From assembly GCF_034113385.1 (NCBI RefSeq), contig NZ_JAXEXL010000002.1:1-64000 (forward strand): a stretch of DNA of 64,000 nt. The letters are read 5' to 3'. The notes beneath the pieces were generated by a model. That model searched no databases and had not been told where the DNA came from. It was given only the letters and a program-made list of their open reading frames with translations. Source of the stretch: Atopobium sp034113385. Lineage in GTDB: Bacteria > Actinomycetota > Coriobacteriia > Coriobacteriales > Atopobiaceae. This document shows, piece after piece, positions 16,800-26,073 of the stretch (its first letter is position 1; every line of letters begins with the position of its first letter). Position numbers and translations under genes: made by a program.

Positions 16800-17939
16800 T
16801 TACAGCACGTGAGCAGCCATTTTGGCAAAAATCGTTATAAGAAATGGTAAAAAACAAAGAAGGATAAAGCCCCATAGTATTTTGAGTGTTTTAATAAGCG
16901 AGTGTTGCCAAATAACAAGGAATGCTACAAACTCGCGGACCATGGCGTTAATGTAAAAGTACAACCGTGTTTTTGAGCCACGACCATCGCATTGCAATCC
17001 CATATTTTTAGCTAAAAGCAAGGCACGATACACGTGGTAATTGTCAGAAACTACCAGCACATTTGCGGGAGAAGTGCTGGCGTTTGCAATGTCATATGCG
17101 CCGGCAATAGACTCGTCATTGTCACTGATGAGACCAAATGAGTATGCAAGGTTTTCCTGAGTGTTGCGTGAATTACGCTCCTGAATAAGCGCCTGCACAG
17201 GAACACCTTTTTGTAGGGCATATTCAAACATTGCCTGAGCTTCAGGGACAAGCTCATCAGGTCCTTGCCCGCCAGACATAATAAGTTTGCTACCTGGGTT
17301 TTTACGCCACGCCGCAATGCCAGCATCTACACGTTTTGCCAACAGTGGCGTTACGGTGCGACCTCCAATAAGTCCTGCACCCAACACAATAATGTGGGTA
17401 TAGCGTTTGCGCTGCAGCGGGATAAGATTAATCCAACTTGCTACGACATACAAAATAAGTAAGAGCGATATAAGAACCAATGTGGCCGAGAAAAGCGTGT
17501 ATACAAACGTAGAGAGCCAAGCTGCAAGGTTTTCACTGGGATTTTTGCTCGGGGTTATAAGAGGCCATACCACAAGGTACACAATGGACAGGACGCTTGC
17601 ACCAAGAGAAAGTAGGTTACGTGGACGAAAGCCTTCTTTACGAATCAGCTGGATACCTGTAGTAAAGGCAGTAAAGATAATGATGAGGGGTGATAAAGAA
17701 AGGCTCATTGCCACTAAGGCAAATACGACAAGTCCAAGGAATGCTATATCTGAGCCTTCTGGGAGCTGCATCATAATGCCTAAAAATAAAATCCCCATGC
17801 TTATCAAACAGGCAAAGAACTTAATGGAGATCCACAGTGTTCGGCGCTCTTCGCGCCACTGCATGATAAAGAGTGTTGCTGTGACCAGCAGCGGAAGTGT
17901 TGTAAGAACAGAGATGGTTATGTGGGTTTGCAGGTTCAC
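16800..17939 (-). CDS. YdcF/SanA-like DUF218 membrane protein
   Basis: A 379-residue membrane protein. The first ~180 residues hold five or six hydrophobic helices. A cytoplasmic/extracytoplasmic DUF218 domain follows (~185-345) with IVLGAGLIGG, LIMSGGQGPDE, ERNSRNTQENL and VSDNYHVYRAL, the conserved patches of YdcF/ElyC/SanA proteins. A last hydrophobic stretch ends the protein. Family members are linked to envelope and peptidoglycan precursor homeostasis; the reaction is not established. The start is GTG at 17939 with GAAAGG nine bases upstream. It is the only gene in its unit as far as I can see. Confidence 0.85.
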   Translation of the reverse strand: MNLQTHITISVLTTLPLLVTATLFIMQWREERRTLWISIKFFACLISMGILFLGIMMQLPEGSDIAFLGLVVFALVAMSLSLSPLIIIFTAFTTGIQLIRKEGFRPRNLLSLGASVLSIVYLVVWPLITPSKNPSENLAAWLSTFVYTLFSATLVLISLLLILYVVASWINLIPLQRKRYTHIIVLGAGLIGGRTVTPLLAKRVDAGIAAWRKNPGSKLIMSGGQGPDELVPEAQAMFEYALQKGVPVQALIQERNSRNTQENLAYSFGLISDNDESIAGAYDIANASTSPANVLVVSDNYHVYRALLLAKNMGLQCDGRGSKTRLYFYINAMVREFVAFLVIWQHSLIKTLKILWGFILLCFLPFLITIFAKMAAHVL

Positions 17940-18021
17940 AGGTAAGCCTTTCAGTTGCTGTGTTTTTATTCTAGCGGAGGCGTTAGCTGTGTAAGACTTT
18001 CTCTTTTGTAAGGTTAGTAAG

Positions 18022-19188
18022 CTATAAGCGTTTGCGTAAGGCTTCTGCTACAGCATAGGCCGTTGTCCACGCAGCGGTAAAGTTAAAGCCGCCGGTAATG
18101 CCATCTATATCCAATACCTCACCTGCATAAAACAACCCAGGAGTCTCTTTTGATTCCAACGTTGTTGAGTTTATGGCATCTAAGGCTATGCCACCACAGG
18201 TAACAAACTCTTCTTTGTAGCTTGAACGTCCAGAGATTTGATAGGTGCAGGCAGTTAGCATCTGTACAAGATGATTGATATCTTTTTTAGAGAGCTCGTC
18301 ACAACGTTTGTCGCTTGTGCTGTTATGCGAGCGTTCTAGTAGATGCACCCAAAGTCGGGTAGGTAATCCAAAAGGATGAACGTTATGTATGTGCTTACGA
18401 GCATTGCGTTGTAGCACTTTTGTAAGCTCGCCGCGTACAAGCTCCATGTTTTTCTCGCCCGTCCAATTGACGTGCAGAGAGGTTTGATAGTTGCATTCTG
18501 CCAAATAACGAGCTGCATAACTTGAGAGCGTTAGCGTTGCAGGACCACTCAATCCCTTATGGGTAATGAGCACCGCCCCAGATGCTGCAAACTTGGTTTT
18601 TGGAAGGCTAAGAAGTGCTTGCAAAACGGTTGTACCGGCAAGTTCATGCAATGCTGCATCTGCGATGGTAAAGCTAAATAAACTGGGGACACACCCATTT
18701 TTATTGGGCGTGCCGCCAGTCGTTACTGCAACAAAATCAAATGTTCCGCCATAGTGACGCAGGAGTTTTTTGGGGTCATTGATGTGTTGACCCAAAAGAA
18801 GTTGTACGCCAAGTTGCTGTGCGGTTTGCGTAAAACAATCGATAAGAGCATGGCTGTCCTGAGCCTTTGGGAACACTCGTTGATCTGGTTGTATCATAAG
18901 GGGCACGCCATGAGCTTCAAGCCAAGCGTAAACATCCTGTGGTCCAAACTGCTTAAAGAGTTTTTTAAGAAGCATAGCTCCTCGGGGGTATACCTGTTTA
19001 AGATTAGTTACCTGCGCAAAGGTATTGGTGCAGTTGCAGCGTCCACCACCAGAGACTCCCAGCTTTAAAAGCACGTTGTTGTGCTGTTCAAAGATGGTAA
19101 CGTCAAGATCTGGGCACTTCTCTTTAGCATTGATTGCCAAGAAAAATCCTGCTGCGCCTCCACCAATAATTGCAAGTTTCACAGGCAT
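18022..19188 (-). CDS. NAD(P)/FAD-dependent oxidoreductase (HI0933/BaiN family)
   Basis: A 388-residue flavoprotein of the HI0933-like family. The N-terminal Rossmann FAD motif is IIGGGAAGFFLAINA (~residues 7-21), followed by the family signature LGVSGGGRCNCTN (~43-55). The C-terminus has the second FAD contact, GEVLDIDGITGGFNFTAAWTTAY. Relatives include BaiN, which reduces bile-acid intermediates; most members have no known substrate. The ATG has GAGGGGAT upstream. It is divergent from the XRE regulator at 19391. Confidence 0.88.
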   Translation of the reverse strand: MPVKLAIIGGGAAGFFLAINAKEKCPDLDVTIFEQHNNVLLKLGVSGGGRCNCTNTFAQVTNLKQVYPRGAMLLKKLFKQFGPQDVYAWLEAHGVPLMIQPDQRVFPKAQDSHALIDCFTQTAQQLGVQLLLGQHINDPKKLLRHYGGTFDFVAVTTGGTPNKNGCVPSLFSFTIADAALHELAGTTVLQALLSLPKTKFAASGAVLITHKGLSGPATLTLSSYAARYLAECNYQTSLHVNWTGEKNMELVRGELTKVLQRNARKHIHNVHPFGLPTRLWVHLLERSHNSTSDKRCDELSKKDINHLVQMLTACTYQISGRSSYKEEFVTCGGIALDAINSTTLESKETPGLFYAGEVLDIDGITGGFNFTAAWTTAYAVAEALRKRL

Positions 19189-19390
19189 ATCCCCTCATAT
19201 TAGAAAACTAATTTTCTCATTTTATTTCAATTTGGCAGATTTACGTATTGCAAATAACGTATATATGTCCAGTTCAAAGCCTCTTGCAACCATTGGTTGA
19301 CAATATTCCAACACGAGTTGGTAGTGTGTAACTGCTCAAATAGGTATGGTCTTCTCATTCGATAAAATAGAAGCAAACAAAGGAGCTGCT

Positions 19391-20446
19391 ATGATTTTGG
19401 GCGAGAAAATAATGAGCTTGCGTAAGCGCATGGGCTGGTCGCAGGAAGAGCTTGCACAAAAACTAGGCGTTTCTCGTCAATCAGTAAGCAAATGGGAGTC
19501 CAGTACTTCAATTCCCGATATTCAAAAAATTATGGCACTGGCTACGCTGTTTGGGGTATCTACAGATTACTTGCTTCGTGATGAGTTGGAAGAACCAGTT
19601 GCGTCGGTAATTTCCAATGGCGTTGAGCACGAGGGCATCTCTGCCCAGGCAGATGTCCCATCTACTCGTGCTGTTGTAGATGCTTTGGATATGGCATCGG
19701 ATACTAAGCCAGTACGTTTTGTTACTCTTGACGAGGCGCAGGAGTTTTTAGAAGCTGTCAAACAGGCATCGGGATTGATGGCTCTTGGCGTATTTTTATG
19801 TGTAGCAAGCCCTGTGGTGCTGCTTACCTTACATGTACTGAGTCAATTTAATTATGTAGATGATATTCATGCAACCACACTTGGTCTCACCGTGCTGTTA
19901 TGTATGGTTGCTGCAGGTACTGGATTGTGTATTATGCAAAATGCTAAGCTGTCACGTTTTGAATACCTTTCTAAAGAGGTGCTCAGCTTGCAATATGGGG
20001 TAGAGGCTGTTGTACGCCGTAAACAAGAAGCAACTCATACCGTGCATCACATGTGCATAACCATTGGGGTAGTACTTTGTATTGTAAGTGCCATCCCTCT
20101 ATTTTGGCACGTATATATGGTTGATTACTTGGGTGTTGATTTCTCTGTTTCTGTAATGCTTCTTTTGATTGCTTCGGCTGTCTTTTTGTTTGTAAAATCT
20201 ACTATGGTGGCAAATAGCTTTAGCAAGTTGCTTCAAGAAGAGGAATATAACCCTCACGAGAAGCTCGCCAAAGCACGCATTTCTTGGCTAGCCCCTGTGT
20301 ATTGGCTTAGTGTGGTTGCAGTATATTTGATTGCGAGCTTTAGTACAGATGCCTGGAATCGTACGTGGGCTATATGGGCTGTAGCTGGTGTTTTATATCC
20401 TTTGATTCATATAGTGGTAAAGAAGTTTACTGCTTCAACTACATAA
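19391..20446 (+). CDS. XRE-family HTH regulator with C-terminal membrane domain
   Basis: A 351-residue protein. Residues 1-65 are a Cro/CI-type helix-turn-helix (IMSLRKRMGWSQEELAQKLGVSRQSVSKWESST). A polar linker (~70-130) leads to five or so hydrophobic helices (residues ~140-345) arranged as two pairs plus one. Regulators with this layout could sense envelope or membrane signals. AAGGAG precedes the ATG at 19391 by six bases; the open frame starts upstream at 19346 without a ribosome site. It precedes the ABC pair by 169 bases, but a regulatory link is only a guess. Confidence 0.85.
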   Translation: MILGEKIMSLRKRMGWSQEELAQKLGVSRQSVSKWESSTSIPDIQKIMALATLFGVSTDYLLRDELEEPVASVISNGVEHEGISAQADVPSTRAVVDALDMASDTKPVRFVTLDEAQEFLEAVKQASGLMALGVFLCVASPVVLLTLHVLSQFNYVDDIHATTLGLTVLLCMVAAGTGLCIMQNAKLSRFEYLSKEVLSLQYGVEAVVRRKQEATHTVHHMCITIGVVLCIVSAIPLFWHVYMVDYLGVDFSVSVMLLLIASAVFLFVKSTMVANSFSKLLQEEEYNPHEKLAKARISWLAPVYWLSVVAVYLIASFSTDAWNRTWAIWAVAGVLYPLIHIVVKKFTASTT

Positions 20447-20578
20447 TTTTTTGCCCTATTAATCACCTGATTTGCCGTTTTATGTGTCGTCTTAGCTCTA
20501 TAGATTCATCCATTTAAAAAAATTATCCCTTTCTAACTTGCAATATTATTACAGAGTTATATATTAAAGAATAACGAT

Positions 20579-20599
20579 AGTAAGTATTGGCTAACTCTA
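20579..20599 (+). promoter_or_regulatory. candidate DtxR-like box before the ABC pair
   Basis: AGTAA...TT.GCTAACT within this span matches the Mn importer box 2 (12852-12872) at 14 of 21 positions. It sits 17 bases before the ABC start codon, so bound repressor would block transcription or elongation. Confidence 0.4.
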
Positions 20600-20615
20600 T
20601 GACGAAAGGGAAATT

Positions 20616-22409
20616 ATGGCGCAAGATCATACGGTCGCGCAGCAGGCTCAGACCCAGCAGCCTGCTGCCAAGCCTTCGCCCATACCATTGCTCCTTACTT
20701 GGTCTGGTAAAAAAGGATTGTATGCTCTATCGGCAGCTCTTGCCATTATTGGCGTTGCAGGAACCATGGTTCCATATATTGCTGCGGGCAATATCATCTC
20801 GGGTATCGTGTCAGGCACCACACAGGTGGCATTCTTCCTTCATTGGCTTGGTATTGCAGCTCTTGGCTATGCGTTTTACCTGGTGTTTCACTTTGCTTCT
20901 ACGATAATCTCGCACCTTGCAACCTTTGCTACAATCTCGCGCATCCGTGAGCGACTTGCACAAAAGCTTGTACATGTTCCTATGGGTTACGTATTGGATA
21001 CGCCTTCTGGCACGCTTAAATCTCTTATGGTCGAGAAGATCGATAGCATAGAAACCATGCTTGCGCATGCCGTTCCTGAACTTACTTCCAATGTGGTGGT
21101 TTCTCTTGCGGTTATCATCTATCTGTTTGTACTTGATTGGAGGCTGGCCCTTGCTGCTTTAGTACCTATTGTGCTTGGTATGGTGTGCATGAATGGCATG
21201 ACCTATGACTATGCAAAATGGTATGGACGCACTGTTACTGCAGGCAAAACCATGAATGATACCGCGGTAGAATTCGTCTCTGGTATTGAAGTTATCAAGG
21301 CGTTTGGTCAATCCGCCAGTTCCTACGATAAGTTCTCTAAGGCCGTCTATGCGTCCGCTCATGCCTACATAGATTGGATGGCTCATTGTCAAATTTGGGC
21401 TGATGGCGCCCTTTCCATTTGCCCTGCTACTCTTACTACAGTACTTCCTGTAGGTTGCTTGCTTATGGCAAGTGGGGCGGTGGACGCGTCCACGTTGGTT
21501 ATGGCATCGGTTTTATCAGTAGGTATCTTCCCACCACTGTACGCTGCTATGAGTTTTACAGATTCCCTTGCTCAAATTGGTACAACGGTCGAGCAAATCA
21601 CAGAAGTGCTTGATCAGCCTGATCAAATTCGCGCGAAGATGCCAGCGCCTCTTAATACGTTTAGCATTTCTTTGCATGATGTGCACTTTGGATATTCCGA
21701 GCGTGAGGTTATCCATGGTATTGACTTAGACATTGCCGAGAAACAAGTTACCGCTTTAGTAGGTCCATCTGGCTCGGGTAAATCCACACTTGCTCGTTTG
21801 ATTGCCGGCTTTTGGGATCCAACGTCAGGTGTAGTAAAAATTGGTAATACTGCACTCACTAATATGACGGCAGACCAGCTCGCACGGTCTATTGCTTATG
21901 TTGATCAAAACAGCTTTTTGTTTGATGACACCATTATGAACAATATTCGTATGGGCAATCTGAATGCTACCGATGAGCAGGTTATTGCTTGTGCTCAAGC
22001 ATCGGGTTGTCATGCCTTTATTCAATCACTGCCTCAGGGATACCAAACGATAGTTGGTAGTTCGGGTGGACATCTTTCTGGTGGTGAGCGACAGCGTGTA
22101 GCCATTGCGCGCGCCATGCTTAAAGATGCGCCTATTGTTATTTTGGATGAGGCAACTGCCTATGCAGATCCTGAGTCTGAGGCAGAAGTAGAGTCCGCCG
22201 TGGCAAAACTTGTTGCAGGTAAAACGCTTATTGTTATTGCTCACAGGTTATCTACCATTCAAGATGCCGATAAAATCGTGGTGGTCAATAAGGGTGTCAT
22301 TGAAGCGCAAGGCACGCATGACCAGCTTATGCAAACCTGCAAGCTCTATGCCAGCATGTACGAGGCTCATATGGGTGCTCGTGATATGGCACAAGATACC
22401 ATTTCCTAG
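20616..22409 (+). CDS. exporter-fold ABC transporter, subunit 1 (IrtA/YbtP-like)
   Basis: A 597-residue half-transporter: membrane domain ~residues 25-330 (six helices) and ATPase ~345-580. Walker A GPSGSGKST is near residue 383, the signature is LSGGERQRVA, and Walker B is ILDEATAYADPESEAE. The DEATA-x-ADPE form, where most exporters have DEATS-A-LD, is typical in my recollection of the IrtAB/YbtPQ type that imports ferric siderophores despite the exporter fold. It is followed 12 bases later by a partner half-transporter and preceded by a DtxR-like box. Substrate and even direction remain inference; a drug or peptide exporter is the alternative. Confidence 0.82.
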   Translation: MAQDHTVAQQAQTQQPAAKPSPIPLLLTWSGKKGLYALSAALAIIGVAGTMVPYIAAGNIISGIVSGTTQVAFFLHWLGIAALGYAFYLVFHFASTIISHLATFATISRIRERLAQKLVHVPMGYVLDTPSGTLKSLMVEKIDSIETMLAHAVPELTSNVVVSLAVIIYLFVLDWRLALAALVPIVLGMVCMNGMTYDYAKWYGRTVTAGKTMNDTAVEFVSGIEVIKAFGQSASSYDKFSKAVYASAHAYIDWMAHCQIWADGALSICPATLTTVLPVGCLLMASGAVDASTLVMASVLSVGIFPPLYAAMSFTDSLAQIGTTVEQITEVLDQPDQIRAKMPAPLNTFSISLHDVHFGYSEREVIHGIDLDIAEKQVTALVGPSGSGKSTLARLIAGFWDPTSGVVKIGNTALTNMTADQLARSIAYVDQNSFLFDDTIMNNIRMGNLNATDEQVIACAQASGCHAFIQSLPQGYQTIVGSSGGHLSGGERQRVAIARAMLKDAPIVILDEATAYADPESEAEVESAVAKLVAGKTLIVIAHRLSTIQDADKIVVVNKGVIEAQGTHDQLMQTCKLYASMYEAHMGARDMAQDTIS

Positions 22410-22421
22410 GGAGGTCAGGGC

Positions 22422-24161
22422 ATGCTTTCAATCTTGTTTAAATACTTTACGTTTGGTCATACGCATCAACATCAGTTGCGCCTTGGTCTTCTCTTTACCT
22501 TTTTGCATTCGATGTTTGAATCGCTTCAAATGACAGCGCTTTGGATTGTCTTTACCGACCTCACGCAAAAGACAGTGGGTACGCACACCGCACTTAAGGC
22601 ATTGGCTGTCATGTTGGTGTGTATTGCTGGATCATTTATTACTGCACACCTAGCAAGTCAGAACTTTTGTGCCGCAAACTTTGGTATGGCTGGGCAAAAA
22701 CGAGCTATCGTGGGCGATCATATGCGCCACCTTCCCATGGGTTTCTTTAACGAGAAAAACCTCGGTAATATTACGGGTATTATGACTAACACACTGGATA
22801 CCGTGCAGATTTTTGGCGGCATGTTATACCAGGTGGTATTAGGTGGCCTGACCTTTAGCGTCATGATTTGTATCATGATGTTTATTCTCGATTGGCACCT
22901 CGGCCTTCTTACGCTTCTTACCATTGGTTTATTCTGTGGCAGTATGGAATTGCTTCAGCGCTATGTTCGTGCTACGGCAGACCGTCATACCGCTGCACAA
23001 GAAAACATTGTGAGTGCCGTGCTGGAATATGTACAGGGTATAGGTGTTGTTCGTGCATTTTCTCTTCTGGACAGCGCGGAAGGTCGCTTGACTGAGGCTA
23101 TTGCTACTTGCGAGCGGGAAAACGTTGCGTTTGAACTTGCCTGCATGCGTTTTGCCGTTTTGCAGACGGTTGTTTCTAAGGCGGCAAGCGTGGCCATGTG
23201 TCTGCTTTCTTGTCTGTTGTATCTACAAGGATCCATGCCAGGTGGCGTAGCGCTTACTATGATTGTTGGCTCATTTATGATGTTTAGCCGCCTGGAAATG
23301 TCTGGTGCCTACTCTAGTATTTTACGCACGCTTGAGGTGGCTATGTCGCGTGTTGATCAGACGCTGGCAACTCAGCCCATGGGAGATGGTGCTGGCAAAA
23401 CTTTAGCTACATCATTGGATATTACTGCAGATCATGTGAGTTTTGGGTATGGGTCTACCCGTGTTATTGATGATGTAAGCTTTAGCATTCCTGCGGGTAC
23501 TTCCTGTGCCATTGTAGGACCATCGGGCTCAGGTAAAACTACTATAGCGCGCCTTATCGAACGTTTTTGGGATGTAGATTCCGGAACAATTATGCTAGGT
23601 GATACCAATGTAAAAGACTATCAAGTCGATGCGCTTCTGAGCAATTTCTCTACCGTCTTCCAAGGCGTTTTTCTCTTTGATGATACTATCGAGAACAACA
23701 TTAAGTTTGGTAGTCCTCACGCTACACATGAGCAGGTAGTGGATGCTGCGCGTCGAGCGTGCTGTGATGAGTTTATTCAGGCATTGCCTGAGGGTTACAA
23801 CACGCGCTTAGGAGAGAATGGTGCTACGCTTTCTGGTGGTGAGCGCCAGCGTTTATCTATTGCCCGCGCCATTCTTAAAGATGCACCTATTGTGGTCTTG
23901 GATGAAGCAACTGCCAATGTAGACCCAGAAAATGAACTTGACCTCCAGCGTGCGGTGGCAGAGCTTACGCATTCAAAAACTGTCATTATGATTGCCCATC
24001 GTCTTAAGACGGTGACTCATGCTGACCAGATTCTTGTTATGGATCAGGGCAAAATCGTTCAAAGAGGCACTCATGCTCAGCTTATGGAGCAGGGTGGTTT
24101 GTACGCGGACTTCATACAGATTCGTAATCAAACTGTTGGCTGGAAACTTTCTAAAAAATAA
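22422..24161 (+). CDS. exporter-fold ABC transporter, subunit 2 (IrtB/YbtQ-like)
   Basis: A 579-residue half-transporter and the likely heterodimer partner of the preceding gene. Membrane domain ~residues 15-300; ATPase ~320-565 with Walker A GPSGSGKTT (~366), Q-loop FSTVFQGVFLF, signature LSGGERQRLS, Walker B VLDEATANVDPENELD and switch His in IAHRLKTV. GGGAGG lies upstream of the ATG. The Walker B again has DEATA-x-xDPE. A TetR gene follows on the same strand after a hairpin. Confidence 0.84.
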   Translation: MLSILFKYFTFGHTHQHQLRLGLLFTFLHSMFESLQMTALWIVFTDLTQKTVGTHTALKALAVMLVCIAGSFITAHLASQNFCAANFGMAGQKRAIVGDHMRHLPMGFFNEKNLGNITGIMTNTLDTVQIFGGMLYQVVLGGLTFSVMICIMMFILDWHLGLLTLLTIGLFCGSMELLQRYVRATADRHTAAQENIVSAVLEYVQGIGVVRAFSLLDSAEGRLTEAIATCERENVAFELACMRFAVLQTVVSKAASVAMCLLSCLLYLQGSMPGGVALTMIVGSFMMFSRLEMSGAYSSILRTLEVAMSRVDQTLATQPMGDGAGKTLATSLDITADHVSFGYGSTRVIDDVSFSIPAGTSCAIVGPSGSGKTTIARLIERFWDVDSGTIMLGDTNVKDYQVDALLSNFSTVFQGVFLFDDTIENNIKFGSPHATHEQVVDAARRACCDEFIQALPEGYNTRLGENGATLSGGERQRLSIARAILKDAPIVVLDEATANVDPENELDLQRAVAELTHSKTVIMIAHRLKTVTHADQILVMDQGKIVQRGTHAQLMEQGGLYADFIQIRNQTVGWKLSKK

Positions 24162-24184
24162 TTTCAGGAAGAATTGGTTTTTTT

Positions 24185-24211
24185 GCAGGTGCGTTTTTAC
24201 TACGCACCTGC
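24185..24211 (+). terminator. GC-rich hairpin after the ABC pair
   Basis: A perfect 10-bp stem, GCAGGTGCGT / ACGCACCTGC, with a 7-base loop, 24 bases after the ABC stop. The T run lies before rather than after the stem, so intrinsic termination is uncertain. A TATAAT (24217-24222), possibly the -10 of the TetR gene, follows immediately. Confidence 0.5.
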
Positions 24212-24298
24212 TCTCGTATAATTCCTGTATATATGAACGTGCTCTCATATGACGAATTGGGGTATACGTATGCGTAAGAGACCAAGGAGGGGATTGTT

Positions 24299-24991
24299 TT
24301 GTCACGCCAGCATGTAGCCAATACGGCTTCAAAGACTCCACTTACCACTAAGGGTGTTGCTTCGCGCGAGCACATAATTCAAACGGCATTGCGCGAGTTT
24401 TCTACCAATGGGTACGAGAAGTCTTCCATGCGTGCTATTGCCGCAAGCGCAGGACTAACTACCGGGGCAATTTACGGATATTTTCCTGGTAAAAAAGAGC
24501 TTTTTGATGCGATTGTTACTCCTGTTGCTACGAGCTTAATCTCGCACTATGAAGCTGCGTATAAGCAATTTACGGAGCTACCCAAAAAAGATCAGACGCT
24601 CGATACTATGTACAATCTTGAGCAAGTCTTTATTAAACAGTTTGCTCAGGTAATGTATGACAATCGTGACGCGCTTTTGCTTTTGATGGAAAGTCCCGAG
24701 GGGACGAGTTGGCAAAACTTTATTACCAAACTCGTTGACCTTGAGGATAAATCCACGTTAGCCCATCTCAATTCCAAGCGTAAGGCTGTGGCTAAGCAGT
24801 CTTCTTCTGCCGAGAATATCAATGCAGATGAGGTATCTCCTGCACTATCGCAGGTCTTTGCCATCTCGTACTTCAATGCTTTGTTTACGGTGTTTAGACT
24901 TGAGCCTGATTTCCAAAAGGGTCTTGCTTCTATGCACGTATTGGTAAAGTTTTTCCATTCTGGCTATGAAGCCGTTATGCCAAGGGACTAG
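24299..24991 (+). CDS. TetR/AcrR family transcriptional regulator
   Basis: A 230-residue regulator. HTH: REHIIQTALREFSTNGYEKSSMRAIAASAGLTTGAIYGYF (residues ~21-60), then GKKELFDAIV. The rest is a helical ligand domain of unknown specificity. The start appears to be TTG at 24299, eight bases after AGGAGG (24285-24290); the ATG at 24270 and TTG at 24294 are out of frame. It follows the ABC pair on the same strand and may control it, but no palindrome was found before either gene. Confidence 0.85.
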   Translation: MSRQHVANTASKTPLTTKGVASREHIIQTALREFSTNGYEKSSMRAIAASAGLTTGAIYGYFPGKKELFDAIVTPVATSLISHYEAAYKQFTELPKKDQTLDTMYNLEQVFIKQFAQVMYDNRDALLLLMESPEGTSWQNFITKLVDLEDKSTLAHLNSKRKAVAKQSSSAENINADEVSPALSQVFAISYFNALFTVFRLEPDFQKGLASMHVLVKFFHSGYEAVMPRD

Positions 24992-25018
24992 GCAGTACAA
25001 CAAGAAAGAGGATACGAC

Positions 25019-25369
25019 ATGCTCTTTTTGGAATATCCAAAATGCACTACCTGTAAGCGCGCAAAGAAGTGGCTCGATGAGCATCATATTGTTTACGAGG
25101 ATAGGCATATTAAAGAGCAAAATCCTTGTGTAGCTGAGCTGAAGGAGTGGCACACAAAGAGTGGGCTACCTCTTAAAAAGTTTTTCAACACGAGTGGGCT
25201 TCTTTACAAGTCCCTAGGTCTTAAAGATAAGCTTCCAACTCTGTCTGAAGATGAGCAGTATGAGCTGTTGGCTTCCGATGGCATGTTGGTAAAAAGGCCC
25301 CTTATTGTTGATGGTGATACTGTTTTAGTGGGCTTTAAAGAAACAGAATGGACCGAGAATCTCCTCTAG
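25019..25369 (+). CDS. ArsC/Spx-family thioredoxin-fold protein
   Basis: A 116-residue ArsC/Spx/MgsR superfamily protein. It has an N-terminal redox pair Cys9-x-x-Cys12 (YPKCTTCKRAKKWL) and a conserved cis-Pro region (VKRPLIVDGDTVLVGF, ~residues 90-106). The CxxC favours the Spx/MgsR branch, in which the protein binds RNA polymerase under thiol stress, over true arsenate reductases (CX5R). No alpha-CTD partner can be checked here. It lies 27 bases after the TetR gene with AGAGGATACGAC before its ATG. Confidence 0.85.
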   Translation: MLFLEYPKCTTCKRAKKWLDEHHIVYEDRHIKEQNPCVAELKEWHTKSGLPLKKFFNTSGLLYKSLGLKDKLPTLSEDEQYELLASDGMLVKRPLIVDGDTVLVGFKETEWTENLL

Positions 25370-25416
25370 TCTTTTACGTCATATATAATCAGGGCATGCC
25401 AACTGATTGAGGAGCT

Positions 25417-25950
25417 ATGGATACTAAGGGCTTACCATATATAGATGAGGTGGACTGCAAAGCGCAGTCCACCAATATTGATGTAAGCCTTGATGCCCTG
25501 CTTGTGCAAGATAGGCATGATAATGCCTTTGCAGATGAAATTGATTTTCTTAAAGCACGTACTTTACTTATTGCGCGAGCACGCCAATTACAAGATCCAC
25601 AAAGCATCCAGGCTCGTGCCCAGGCACAAGAAATAGAAGAGCTCTTACAGAGGCAACAAGCACAGCAACATAAAGCTCAGGTCACACCTGCTCACGTGCG
25701 GCATCAAGATACGGCTACGCATACGGGAAAGGTTTCTTTTACCAAGAATGTCCTGAAGCCTCTTTGTATGTATGTCTTGATGTGGTTTGCTCTTCTTATT
25801 GGTGGAACACTTGTGATTACTCTTTGGGAGTTGGACAACCTTTTTCTTGCTGGTGTGTTGGCGGGCATAGTGTTGTTTGCGCCGGTGTTTGCTTTGGCGG
25901 TACTTATCAGGTATGTAGCTCTTGTACGCGCACATCACACGTCAAAATAA
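25417..25950 (+). CDS. hypothetical membrane protein with charged N-terminal region
   Basis: A 177-residue protein I do not recognise. Residues 1-105 are polar and Gln/Ala/Asp-rich, with a likely helix at ~45-85 (KARTLLIARARQLQDPQSIQ...). Residues ~110-170 contain two hydrophobic helices. GAGGAGCT precedes the ATG. Codons 11-19 contain a perfect inverted repeat (25449-25473). No neighbour suggests a function. Confidence 0.7.
   Translation: MDTKGLPYIDEVDCKAQSTNIDVSLDALLVQDRHDNAFADEIDFLKARTLLIARARQLQDPQSIQARAQAQEIEELLQRQQAQQHKAQVTPAHVRHQDTATHTGKVSFTKNVLKPLCMYVLMWFALLIGGTLVITLWELDNLFLAGVLAGIVLFAPVFALAVLIRYVALVRAHHTSK
25449..25473 (+). repeat. 10-bp inverted repeat inside a gene start
   Basis: GGTGGACTGC (25449-25458) and GCAGTCCACC (25464-25473) form a perfect stem with loop AAAGC, ~33 bases into the coding region. 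It would be a strong RNA hairpin near the ribosome start zone. Confidence 0.6.
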
Positions 25951-26001
25951 CTCACCACTTAGTCCTTTTGCTAAAACGCAGGTCTTACAATCAAACAAAA
26001 A

Positions 26002-26033
26002 ACCGGCAGCCTCGAGTCGCTGAGGTTGCCGGT
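26002..26033 (-). terminator. rho-independent terminator of the zinc operon
   Basis: Stem ACCGGCAGCCTC / GAGGTTGCCGGT (12 pairs, one G-T) with an 8-base loop. On the minus strand it is followed by TTTTTTGTTTG. It ends the histidine-triad gene transcript. Confidence 0.85.
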
Positions 26034-26073
26034 AAAACATACGGTTTCTTGTAAGAAAGCTTATTTTAAAAAG

